Positions 42,146 through 53,690 of a stretch of 64,000 nucleotides of DNA are shown one piece after another. This stretch comes from Cutaneotrichosporon cavernicola (Eukaryota; Basidiomycota; Tremellomycetes; Trichosporonales; Trichosporonaceae), in NCBI RefSeq assembly GCF_030864355.1, contig NC_083394.1, forward strand, positions 2,666,001 through 2,730,000, read 5' to 3'. The notes under the pieces were generated by a model. The model was not told where the DNA came from. It was given only the letters and a program-made list of their open reading frames with translations, and did no database searches. Made by a program: the position numbers and the translations under genes. How positions within the stretch are numbered: the stretch's first letter is position 1; the number at the start of each line of letters is the position of its first letter.

Positions 42146-43359
42146 ATGACCGAACCACTCCGCTCCTCGACGACCAAGAGCGGATACGTCCTCCCTGCAA
42201 TATGGAGCTTTCCGCCGTTCTTCACGTGAGTGCGCGTGGCATGCGGAGCGGTTGAGTCATCTCGCGCCTTGCATCCTACGGCTTAGCTTGCTGCCTTCCT
42301 CCGCCTTTCTCCGCCTTCCCTCCTCCTACAGTCACCCGGTGGCGCCGTCTGGGGATCCAGCGAATTGCTCGCGCCTCAGCTCCAGCGCGGAACCACTGCC
42401 GCGTAGTCGCCTCCCGGCTTCTCCTTCCCCCCTTCACTCGATTCGCTTCTCACTTGACTCGCCCTGCGTTTGCTGCTCTGCGCACGTCCCAGCACGCCCT
42501 GCTCACCCCGCTCACCTCGCTCACGCCAGTCTCCAACCCAACCCCTCGACACAAGCGCATCAGATCGCGCTGTGGTCCGAGCTCATACTTGGCTGGGCAA
42601 AGCACGACCGCGTGTTTAGCGTCAATGTTGATTCCCCCGAGCCAGGAGAGGTGTTCTCTAATGCCAAGATTCAGCGTGAGTGCCTGCTGAGCTCTGCCAT
42701 GTGTTAACCCCAGGCCGCCTTCTCCCGCCTGCATTGCGGCAGGTCCTAGCGCACATGGCTGAACAAGGTGAGTGTGAGTTGAATGCAACGCGCTTCGTGT
42801 CCCGCCACATCTTGGCCTGCGCCGTTTCACAGAGCCGTGCTGGCGCTCCAGTGGCATACAAGCCTACAAACCTGCACTCTCTGGCGGAACCTCCTCCACC
42901 CATACGTCCCACTTTTCTCCACGCCCCCACACAATACTCGCTTTGCGCTCGGACTCACATCAGGAACCGTCGTAGCCGAGACCAAGGGCGGGTCCACGTA
43001 CCTGCTTTACTGGCGCAAGCCTGAAGAATGGGGTCAGGTTATCCACGACTGGGTAGGTTTCTCCGGCGATCCCAGGTCCGGTTCGACCGGCACCGACCGT
43101 AATTCAACCATCCAATGCATGCTCACACACAGGTAACGGACAGTGGCCAGACAGGGTCCATCATGACCTTCTATGAGATCACGGACGGCGACCTCTCTTA
43201 CTCGACAGGTAGCTGCGTACGTGGTCCCGCTGACGTTCAGAGTTTATCGGATTGCCGGCATCACTGCTGCGACGTAGCCTCGAGACACTGGTCAAGAAGG
43301 GCAAGGCGCAGTTGATTCGCAGTGGCGACGGGGAGGGTGATGGCGTGAGGTTCCTTTAG
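42146..43359 (+). CDS. VPS25: ESCRT-II subunit Vps25
   Basis: Endosomal sorting: Vps25 binds Vps22/Vps36 and recruits Vps20 of ESCRT-III. Exons 42146-42225, 42530-42675, 42714-42767, 42964-43052, 43133-43208 and 43241-43359 join to 187 residues, the family length. Family blocks are recovered across the joins: PAIWSFPPFFTLQPN (split by intron 1), QIALWSELIL, FSNAKIQRRL, TYLLYWRKPEEWGQVIHDWV, SIMTFYEIT and FIGLPASLLRRSLETLVKKGKAQLI. These form the two winged helices. Intron 1 is long (304 nt). Several acceptors follow CTGAC, TAAC or CTCAC closely. Confidence 0.93.
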
Positions 43360-45301
43360 CACTGCAGAACCCGGGGTATTGTAATGGTTCGGATTGACGG
43401 ACCTGAGTCCGAGACGGCCGCACAATGTCTTGGAACGTCGGAACGCCAGCGCATAGGGGCCGTGGCTTGCGTGCATGCGTGGTTGATGATGCGCGTGGAG
43501 ATGATGCACGTGATCTGCGGTAACGTATTTGTTTAGGATTTGGTCCGATTTGCCCAAGCCTGAGAGCCAAGGTGCCAGGATGCGGTCGTGGACAGGATGG
43601 ACGTGTTGTACATGATGACTAGTGTTTGGTTGCATGCACCGTTGAAGGGTTGATTGGGTGATGAGTGAGGTGGCCAAGGCGGCCAAGTGGTCAAGAGGTA
43701 CCTAAGAGTACGCAGCAGCAGAAGCCAAAGGCCTGGCCAACTCGATCCAGCTAGCCAGCTGGTCAAGCTGAACGGTGATTGTGATTCGAGTGTTGGAGGC
43801 AGTGAAAGTGATGACGAAAGGCTGATATCACCAAGCACAATGCACAACGCACAACGCGCAACAAACCGTTGAACCGTACGCAAGGCTAATCCAGGATCCA
43901 GGGTCAGGTCTCCAGCTGATCCACACATTATGCGCAAAAAGGAGGGATTATTCAAATAGTTGGAGGATGGCCGAATGGCCCAAGGCCCAGATCATGAAAG
44001 GCTACCGATGCTTCCCCGCTTAACAACCTTGGGTCACCCTGGCGCTGATAGCACCCTGGAGAGCCCTACACACGTACACCCACCTCACCTCTATCGGTAG
44101 TTACCTCCCTCCGTTACCCCTTATAGGCGTACAGGCGTACAGGCGCACAGTATCGTTTGTTATAGGCAGGTACTAGGCATACTATGTAATATAGGTAGCA
44201 GAAGCGAGCGAGTGACGGGTCTCTAGGCTCTAGCTCTAGGCTACTAGGGGTTTCCTTTATGATGTTGCCGCCATAGCAACCATCACCCACAACCCACCAC
44301 CACCACCGTACAACCATCAACCCACCACCACCGTACAATCATCTACCCTTCAACCCATCAACTCATCAAACCCATCAATTCACATTCTCATTGTCAACTA
44401 TCATAGCAATTACTCCACCTCCCATCTCTCATCTCACATCTCACATCTCTATCACACTGTCTCCTCACTCGGGCCCTTCCTCTCCAACCTTCTTTCTCCC
44501 CCCCCCCCTCCCAACCCCAACACTCCTCAGCCTCTTTCATTCTACATTCCGCCAACCGCACAGCTCACCACCGCCCTCGCCCAATTCAATCCCCTCATTA
44601 TACAGACCTCGCCACCACCACCACCCTTCATCCTTCATCTTTCATCTTTCGGCACTTGACTTCTCCGTCTTCTAGCACGTCAACGCCTGTCCTGGCCCAA
44701 CACCCACCCCTGTCGTGCGGCCCTTACTACCGCCGCTGCTCCCACGAGCCCGGCGCACACAACAACCTTCACCACTGGACGCCCGCGTGGGAAGTACTCA
44801 CAGCAGCACCCTGCGCCGCCACCTGGATCTCAGCGTCGTGCACACCTCCAGTCCTCCCCGACTAGATTTTTCTCGTCGGCGTCACGCCTCGTCTCTCGTC
44901 CAACCTCGCCACGTCGAGCCCGTCATCTGTCCGTGTAACTGCCCAGAGGGGCCAGCAGGATTCCTCTTCCGCTCTGCCACTCTTCCCTCTCCTTCGCTCC
45001 CTTGTCCCCTGCGCACGACACCGCTACGACAAGGACTCTGGCTCTCCTTTAGCTTGATCGTCAGCCAGTGATACCACGTCCTTTGGCTTGCCACCAACGG
45101 CTACCACGACCTGGGATTCGTTGGACCAACAAGACCAGACCCGGACCGCCTTTCACCCTTTGCTCCCTCCTCTCCACTCAACACCCACCCCGGGTCCGTG
45201 CAGCGCCTAACGACCGGCGCACAGTGCTCGCCTGCATCAGCATCTTCTTGTTCACTCAACCCCCTCGCGGTACACACCATTCACTGGACGAATGTCGCGC
45301 G
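43360..45301. promoter_or_regulatory. long spacer and leader of the MAPKKK gene
   Basis: No gene supported. The stretch from 44280 to about 45050 is strongly pyrimidine-rich with ACCACC and CATCTCA repeats, like a long leader. The reading frame of the kinase is open back to 45068 without an ATG, so extra upstream coding exons cannot be excluded. Confidence 0.45.
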
Positions 45302-48300
45302 ATGGCCACCAGACACGCTCCCACTTTAGCCGTGTCCCAGAGCGTGGCGCTGGTGACGCCTGTCTCCGCGTCGACGATGACCTCGGGACGGAGTCGTCCA
45401 GTCGGCGCAAGGCAACGACAAGGTCCGCTGGTTATCGCCAACCCCGACGATTCTGATAATGAGGACGAACCCTCCCCGACCCATGTTTCTCCTCTGCGTG
45501 TTTCTCCAGTCCGTCCCTCCGCCGCTGGCGGCGCTTCGAAGTCGTCAGACTCATCGAACCTGGACCGCAACTGTACTCCAGTGACAGAACCAGTTCCAAT
45601 CGTAGTCCCGAACGCGGCCAGCACCTCATCCGGCTCGTTGCCTTCACCAGGAAACGCCTACCCCACAACCACCTTGATACCGAACGGCCACAGCCCCGCG
45701 CCTTCGTCAGGATCGCCCAACGCTACTCGGCAGATAGCACTGCCTCAACCTCCGTATAGCTCTCCACCACTACTTTCCGGTGGCGGTGAACCACATCGCG
45801 GCATCCCACCGCCGCCGCCACCGCAGCCTGAGCGGCACCGAATGATGGTCGGACGTCGCGCCCAATCGAGCCCGACTGACCAGACGTCAACGCTCTCAGT
45901 GTATATGGACCCCCGGCGGCCGTCTGGATTTGAAGGGCCGACACCGACGTCGCCGGGCCGAGCGCTCCCGACTATCCCAACGTATCCCATAAGATCACAA
46001 ACTGTACCATCCCCGACCTACACCTCCGCCAATGCCGACCACCCCCCTCCCTACGACCCATCACCTCCTGTGTCGACTCCTTCCATTGTATCGCCCCCTG
46101 TAACGAGGAGTACCGCATCAAACTCGTCTTCGAGCCTTCACAGCATGGATGGCAACCGGGTTGGCAGTCCGGACGACTCCAGGCTTGGTTCAACAGGTGG
46201 CAACAGACAGCGGTCTGGCTCGGTCCAACGCGCTCGACTGCAAGCTACCACCAATAACGAGCAGTTTGTTGTCGTTGACATCACGGGCATTCACACGAGT
46301 GAGGGCATTCGGGAGCGGCTCTTTTCCAAGTTGCATTTCCGTGAAGAAGACTACCAGTTATTGTCTATCTTCCAGACGGACATTGGAGAGCAGCCAAACA
46401 GGAACGCCCTCACCAACCAGGATCTCCTCCAGTTGTGCCAGCAGCACGGTAACGCTAACGGTACCCTCAAATTTCTCGTGGTGCCCGACAACATTCCCTC
46501 AACGAGGACCATGGTTGGGGCGCTGCCAGACCACAACACCCGTCACCCTGTTCTTTATCCCATCGTAACGGATATCACCGTTCCCCCATATTCTGTCGCT
46601 GGCCATCGCTCGAACAGCAGTAGCATGAGTGGCCCGTCTGAGCCAATGGACCGAGGCACCGGCAGCCGCACAAGCATCACGAGCGTCGACGATGCTAACA
46701 TGGTTCGGACGCGGGGAACGCTGGGTTCGTCCAGCTCACACTCGCCGCCCATGACAGACCCAGTATCCACGTCCGCTGCGCATCACCCGTTGATCGTGCC
46801 TCCTCTCCACCATGGCTCGAGGTCATTGTCGTCGCCGAACGTGCACACCATCGATCCGCTGGCAGACGATGACGAGGGCACTTACCGACCAGTTCCCGCG
46901 GCTACCCCGGCGGCAAGGTCGTCACGGGCGGGCCCGTCGTCTTCTTACTCTGCGGGGCCCTCCGATGCCGACACGCAAGCGATTGCCACTTTGGCTGGGA
47001 TCACGGATGACATGGACGCGGCGACAAAGGCGACGGTCTTGATGCTCTATTTGCAGGACCAGGAGGCCGAACAGCAAGCGAGGGCTCAACGCCTTGCACG
47101 TGAAGAGGCCGACGAGCGACTTGCCATGCAGGAGCAAGAAAGCGAGCGTGAGGTCTGGCAGTTATTGCAGCTGCGCCACCAGCAGCAAGAACAGCAGCAG
47201 CAGCTAGTTCAGCAGCAGGTACAAGCCGCATCGCAGCAGCAACAGGAGCAGGAGCTGGCCCAGCAGCAAGGACAGGCAGTATCGCAGCAAACAAATGTAA
47301 GTGCTCTCCGCTCGTCTTTGTTGACGCGATGCAGTCGGATGCGTCCCAAGATCGAGAGACACAGTTCTACCGTGACCGTGCCCAGCGGCGTGATGCTTTC
47401 ACCAACGCAGGATGTACCAACGACTCCCGGTCGCATGTATCAGAACTGGACCACGCAGCGCCTTCTTATCACCGCCGACAGTCCGAGCTGACCCGACCAA
47501 CGCAAGCGCCCCACGCAACTCCCATCAGGACGAACACTGCGCCGTCTCCTATGTTGGGTAATGACCTATCGTCGAACAAATATCCACGCCCGCTTCGCCG
47601 GCACATGGGCCCCGTTATTCGGCGTGGCTCGCGCCCGCAGCCGCCATACATCTCAACCAAACAAGGACCGGCGTCTATGCCCGCCGGGACGGGTTCTGGA
47701 CACTCTGGTATGCCGTTGACACCAATCACAGCGGAGCCGTCGGCTTACCATGGTGGCCGGTTCTCGGACCCCGACGCGGCATATCGCGGCATCCTTTCCT
47801 TCCCTTCTCCACAGCCCAACACCGCGTGGTCAGTCCCTGCACCTACAGTGTCACCATCTCGTGACCCGCCGCATCTGACCCAGTTCGGGGGGCGCAGCAC
47901 AGCGCAATTTCAACATTTCGAGAACTACCGGGGTCGCACAGGTTCAGACTCTCGCATCGATAATCGCCATGTCCGCGACAACATGTATCCGAACCCCAGA
48001 AACGATAGGACGCTTCCCTTACGACCTCGGCATGGCACAATCGATTCGCCTTCTGATGTCGTATCGGGCAATGGTACGAACACCTCGGAATCCACCATCA
48101 TTGCTCCTTCCCAGGGCGACTCGACGTACATGGCGGTGAACCACGATTTGCGCCAGTTCCACGACATCATTGACGGCCAAGGAGCAATCGCGGACCCCCA
48201 AGGACTGTTGCCTAGCAGCACGCAGGTGGGAAGCAACGAGGCCACGCTGTTCTTTACGCCGCCGGCCAAGCCAACGGACCTCGCTGGTATGAACCGCCGG

Positions 48301-50040
48301 ACTAGTGGTGACCGTCAGTTGACGATCACCAATGCGGACGCTTCCTCAGATTCGGAGAGCGACACTGGAAGTATCCAGCGCGTCCAGGGCGCTCGTGCTC
48401 CAGAGAACGATTGGCACGTTCGCCCGGAACCCGAATCACTCTACGAGCACCTGCAAGAGTTCTTCCCACAGATCGACATTGACGCGCCATTTGTTGACCC
48501 GGCCGGTCTCTCGATGCCCAGCACCCCGTCGTCTGACTCTCCACGTAACACGAGCGAAACACAGCGCCCACCTCCGCCCCAACACCCCGCGCGGCAGCTC
48601 ACAGCCTCAACGACGCAGAACGCAAAGGTCGACGAGGTGCACAGGAACCCAGTCCGGGGCGCAGTGCACGCAGGTTTCCAGGCTGTTACGAATGCGGCTG
48701 CTGCTGCCTTCAACAAGTCGGAGCACCGCCGCTCGATTCGTAACGTCGCCGACCTGCGCCGGCGGTCCATGCAGAAGCACAAGGTAGATGCTTGCCCTGT
48801 TGACCAAGGCAATCAGGTCGTCGCGGAAGGTGCGGTAGGGGTCCGGCGCAGCTCGAGCATGTGGGGTCACCGTGTAGTGGAGGTCACACAAAGCCAGATT
48901 CCACCCTCAATTCCCGAATCGCCATGCTCTGACGGTCGTCCTGGTGAGTGTGTTGATGTATCGGGTTTACTAACTGCAGTGACCTTGAACTGGGTCAGGG
49001 GCAGGATGATTGGCAAGGGCTCGTACGGCAGAGTGTACCTGGCACTGAATGCGACCACTGGCGACATGATGGCAGTCAAGCAGGTCGAGCAGGCTTCCCC
49101 AGATGACGGAACAGTAGACTCGCGGCAGAAGACCGTGATAGCCGCTCTGCAAAAGGAGATCACCCTTCTCAAGGACCTGTACCACACGAACATTGTCACA
49201 TATCTCGGCTTTGAGACGAGCCTCGAGTACGTGTCCATTTTCCTCGAGTACGTCCCGGGCGGCACCATTGCTTCAATCTACCGGACACCCAACCAGGGCC
49301 GTTTCGAGGAGCAGCTGGTCCAGTTCTTTACCAGCCAGATCCTTCAAGGCCTCGCGTACCTGCACAACCGAGGCATCTGGCACCGCGACCTCAAGGGCGA
49401 CAACATCCTTGTCGACGCCAACGGCGTGTGCAAGATTTCCGACTTTGGCATTTCGAGGCAGACAGCGAATGTGTACGACTCGTACGACAATGGCACAATG
49501 ATGAAGGGTTCCATCTTCTGGATGGCACCCGAAGTCCTTCATTCGCAAGGCGAGCGCACTGGGAGCCGTAAGGACCCCGAAGGCGAGCGCACTGGGAGCC
49601 GTAAGGTGCCGGAAGGCGAGCGCACCTATAGCGGCAAGGTCGATATTTGGTCGCTGGGCTGCGTTGTCCTGGAGATGTTTACGGGAGCTCGCCCATGGAG
49701 CGAAGTGCAAGAACAGATGCAAGTCATCCTGAAGGTGAGTAATCTGCAGCCCAACGTACATGGCTGATTCCAGCTCTTTCACCAATGCAGGCCAAGCATC
49801 CCGAGTGATGTGCGTTTCTCCGCCCAGGCACTAAAGTTCCTGTTTGAGTGCTGCCTCGTGATCGACCCCAACGCCCGCCCCACCGCCGTTGAGCTTCTAG
49901 AGCATGAGTTCGTCACCGACCTGGACCCGACGTGGACCTTCCACGAATCGAGGATTGGCAAGGCTGTCGCACGGCGGCTTGACAAGGCACGCGCAGAAAC
50001 GTCGATGAACAACACGAGCGGAAACTCTGGCATGGGATAG
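45302..50040 (+). CDS. BCK1: Bck1-type MAPKKK of the cell-wall integrity pathway
   Basis: Exons 45302-47296, 47335-48943, 48980-49734 and 49774-50040 join to 1541 residues. Residues ~320-395 form the ubiquitin-like/Ras-association-type domain found in fungal Bck1 (FVVVDITGIHTSEGIRERL, HFREEDYQLLSIFQTD). A Gln-rich helix lies near 620-660. The kinase domain spans ~1205-1490: glycine loop GKGSYGRVYLA, AVKQVE lysine, HRDLKGDNIL, DFGIS, WMAPEV and VDIWSLGC. It would phosphorylate a Mkk1/2-type MAPKK downstream of Pkc1. Between MAPEV and the DIWSLG helix sits a tandem 11-residue repeat (GERTGSRKDPE) absent from the usual family. The 36-nt intron 2 is a multiple of three without stops. ATG at 45302 is the first in frame. 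Confidence 0.92.
49549..49626 (+). repeat. in-frame 33-nt tandem repeat inside the kinase domain
   Basis: Two full 33-nt units (49549-49581, 49582-49614) differing at four positions, plus the first 12 nt of a third. Each unit adds 11 residues just after the APE motif of the Bck1-type kinase. Confidence 0.9.
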
Positions 50041-50648
50041 GCGCGCCACCCCACCGTAAACTAGTCACACCTATATTCCGCACACCAACGCCATGTCCCC
50101 ATAGCCCGCGTCATAGATAGGATTGCGGGGCAACGCATGATGATTGCTTGGCATGTATTTCAATGCTTTGCTGTTGTGACGTGCGTAGGACAGGCCGGTG
50201 CGGAGACGGCGCGTTTCCGCTCTCTCCAGACTCCTGTCCAGATCAATCTCAACCTCAACCTCAACCTCAACCGCCGCCCAGGCTTCGATACCGTGATGCA
50301 CTTGCTCACGGTCCATCTGATGTGACGCTAGTTGGTACACTTCTGCCCGGTTTATGGCGCATGGTGGGAACTTTGGCATGCCCATCTAGAAGCGTCTGCT
50401 ACAGCACTGCTCAGATGTTCCCCCGCTCCCACGTGACTTGACAAGCGGGGGAGATAGAATGGAATCTGCAGGTTTCCATCGGTATGCATTGGCTTATCGT
50501 CCTCTACAGCGGTAACCCAGGCCGAGATAGCCAGCCGCTATCTCCAGACCCCTCGCAAACCTCCACCGCCGGCACTGCACTGAATCAATGTCAACATTAC
50601 TACAGCTACAAGTCAAAAGGAACTAGCCACGCGACTCGTCAAAAGAAA
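50041..50648. other. intergenic region between convergent genes
   Basis: 3' regions of the MAPKKK (plus) and the GATA factor (minus). A CTCAAC run lies near 50248-50270, and a direct repeat containing AACTAGCCACGCGACTCG occurs at about 50621 and 50647. No gene seen. Confidence 0.5.
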
Positions 50649-53600
50649 CTAGCCACGCGACTCGAACGCCCACAGCCCACGGCCAATGCGACCTGGCTCA
50701 CGGCGGGGGAGGGCGACACTTGGCGCACTCCCGACCACCTCTTCGCGCTCGCGCTCAGCGCGCTCACGTTCCCACAGTCCCGTCGTTTTGGGTGATGGTG
50801 CGGGAGCGACGCGCTCGCGCTCAGTAACGCTCGTACTGGGAGGTCGCCCGTTCGCTGTCGCCGCACTTGTTGATGCGTTCGGAGACGTCGCTGGTACGCG
50901 ACGCGCAAGCAAGAGGTCGCGCCGTTCGGCATCAGACCGGCTCTGTCTTCCTCGGTCGTACAGCCCATAGTCGGGACGCGGGGCCGGCGGCGCAGGGTCT
51001 GCTGGGATCGCCGAAGTCTGCTTGACGCGCGCGGCGCGCTCCTTGTCGCGCCGCTCCTTCTCCAGGCGGTCCCGTTGCGCCTCTTCTTCCAAGCGCTTAA
51101 ACTCGCGTTGTCGTTGCCTCTCGCGCTCCTCGAACTCCCAGTCCTCGTTGCTGCGCCCGCCGCCATCCGCAGGGGCACTGACGGGCGCCGCGGCCGGAGC
51201 GGGTGTAGATGCCGCGGCTGCGGGCACAGCGGTCTCCATTTTGCCCTCGACAACGGTTATGAGCTTCTCCGTCTTGATCATCATGCTCTCCAGCCAACGT
51301 TTACCCTCGCGGAGCTGATTGAGGTGCTCGTCCAGCTCCCTCCGGCTCATGCTGTAGTGGCCGTAGGACGACGAGAGCGACGAGTTGCCGCCGACTGCAC
51401 CGCCGTAGAAGCGAGAGACCCCGGTGTCACGCGTCGTCTCCGGTGATGGACGTCGCTGGGGGGAAAGCTGAGCTGGTTTTGGGGCCGAGCTTGCGGGCGA
51501 AGCACCGACAGATGAGCCAAGGTCGCGACGGCCGAAGCTGAAGCCGCCGCCGTACCGGCCAGCAGCAAGGCTGGACCATGGCGAGCCGATCGCCGAGTCA
51601 CGTGGGTTCGGGCCGTAGATAGAATAGCGGGGAGTGAATGTGGGCGAGGCACTTGCGTTCGACCCAGTGCTTGCGTTCAACCGAGAAGCAGCCGTAGCAG
51701 GTGCAGGCGCTGAAGGACTAGCCGCGGCAGCGGCGCGATTCTCGGTTGTCTGCGCCAGGGGAGAGCGCGAGTAGCGCTCACGCGAGCGTTCACGCTCCTT
51801 CTCGCCGGCAAGACCTACCAACCCAAGGCTGTGGGCGCTGGGCAGGTGGTTGTCCTCGTCAGCCTTGCGTTTGACCCCACGGAGAACATCATCTTTCGAG
51901 TCGACGTCCATGCGGCTGGAACCAGGTTCCAAGCGCGCCGACCCCGACGCCGAAAGCTTGTCACGGCCAATCTCGGGAGAGACGCTCGCTGCAACCTTGG
52001 TCTGCGGAGCAATCGAGAGCAGTGTCTCCGCAGCAAGCTGGTGAGACGAAAGCTGCTGTTAGGGGGTGCATATGGTCATGCTCACCTCTCCATGGTCGCG
52101 CTCTTTGTCATCGCGTTCGCGACGGTCCTCGATCCACCACGGCTTCTTGCGCTCCGTGTTGGCGCCCGCTGTTGGGATGATGAGAGGCATGTTCTTGCGT
52201 CTTGGGTCCATGTCACGTTGGGCAGGGTTGTGAGCCCACGGCGAGCTCATCCCATACGGTCGTGCCTTATCGTCATACGGGTTGCTGTGCGGAACTGCGG
52301 CTGATGCTGAAGGCGCTGGTGGAGCACCCGCGGAGCCAGCGCGGCCTTGCGTAGCCGCTGTCGCAACGGCAGGTACGCGCTTGCGACGCTTGATAACAGT
52401 CTTTTTCATGGCGACCGGACGGGGAACGCCGTGGAGCTTGTGGTAGAGGCCACACGCGTTGCACTGGGGGCGACCTTCCTCATCGCGGCGCCACAGTGGA
52501 GTGGTGCTGGTACCACAGTTTCTGCAGCTCATTCCGACAGGTGTCGCAGCGAGCCCATTGCCGGCTGGGGTGCCACCAGCCTGCGGTGCAGGCTTGTCGG
52601 GAGCATCCGATTCAGGAGAATTTGGGTTTGTCTGCTTGCCATCAGCCGACAAGGCCGACTTGGTCCCTTGTGGCCCAGCCAAGGATCCCTGCTGCTGGCC
52701 AGCTACGCCACCAGCTGGAGGGTACCGGGCGTCGTTGTTGGCCGTCGACGACGGGCGAGAACCCATGGTCCCCATGAGGTTGAGGCCCCATGGATTGGGG
52801 CGCTCCGAGGGCCGGTCGGATGCCGGTGACGGTTTGACAGAAGGGCGTTCGACACCCTCTGCCGGGCCCGGAGCGCTTGTCGGTTGAGTTGCCAAGGTAT
52901 TATTATAGGTTGGGCAGCCCTCGCAGGCCGCGTTGCCACCAGAGCCGTTGCAGCGGCCGTCTCCTGGACAAGATCCGGGCTTTGCGGGACCACAGGGCTC
53001 TGGAGGCGTACCGGGTCCAGCAGACCTCCTCTTCTTCGCAGCCGGCTCCTCGTCCTCCTTCTTAAGCTGGGCGGTGGACCTCCGAGACGTCCTGCGCTTC
53101 GGTTTATCCCCATTCTCCTCGGTTGCCGGCGTGCCGGGGCCAGAGTCGAACTCGTCCTTCGGCGCAGCTGAACCTGCACGCGACGCAGTTGCAGATGCAA
53201 CTTCAGATGCAACCACCGGCGTACCCGCCGGGGGCGCCTCGGATTCTGGCGTGTCCTCGTCACCACCGCGTTCGTTCGACGCCCCGAAACCCGCGCCCCA
53301 GCGGCCACTCAACGGCTTCCTCCAGCTCATGCTGTTGTATCCGTTCGAGGCCGAAACAGGCCCGTTGGACGTGGTGGCGGACAAATTTTGGTGCGCCGTT
53401 GATGACAGAGGCACAGGAGGGGTGGACTTGGCTGGACACGAGTTGTCCACGTCGTCGTCTAACTCGTCTTCCTCCTCGTCGACCTGAGTAACAAGAGAGT
53501 CCCTGGTGCCCGAGACGCGTGAAGCTGCAAAGTGTTGATAACCGGCTAGTTGAGATGAGCGGGCGATAGGGGAGATTGGATTGGAGTGGCTGGCACGGGG

Positions 53601-53690
53601 AGAAACCTTTGCCGAGCTTGGCGACGCGGGTACTGTCGGGCTGTGAGCGGGTTGGTGAGGAGGGGAAGTCGCCGTGGGGGCGTTCGGCAT
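50649..53690 (-). CDS. CIR1: Cir1/SRE-type iron-regulatory GATA factor
   Basis: Exons 53690-52086 and 52037-50649 join in phase 0 to 997 residues. Near residues 240-265 lies CPGDGRC followed by a C-X8-C-X2-C continuation, the exact CX5CX8CX2C cysteine-rich region that defines Fep1/SreA/Urbs1/Cir1 iron regulators and is thought to sense iron. A single GATA finger with C-X2-C-X17-C-X2-C lies near residues 385-410 ([26 protein letters not shown]), followed by the basic tail [12 protein letters not shown]. One finger is as in Cryptococcus Cir1; ascomycete homologues have two. The C-terminal half is Ser/Ala-rich with an Arg/Glu-rich helical segment. It would repress or activate iron-uptake genes depending on iron. 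Family assignment is strong; ortholog-level naming is inference. Confidence 0.88.
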
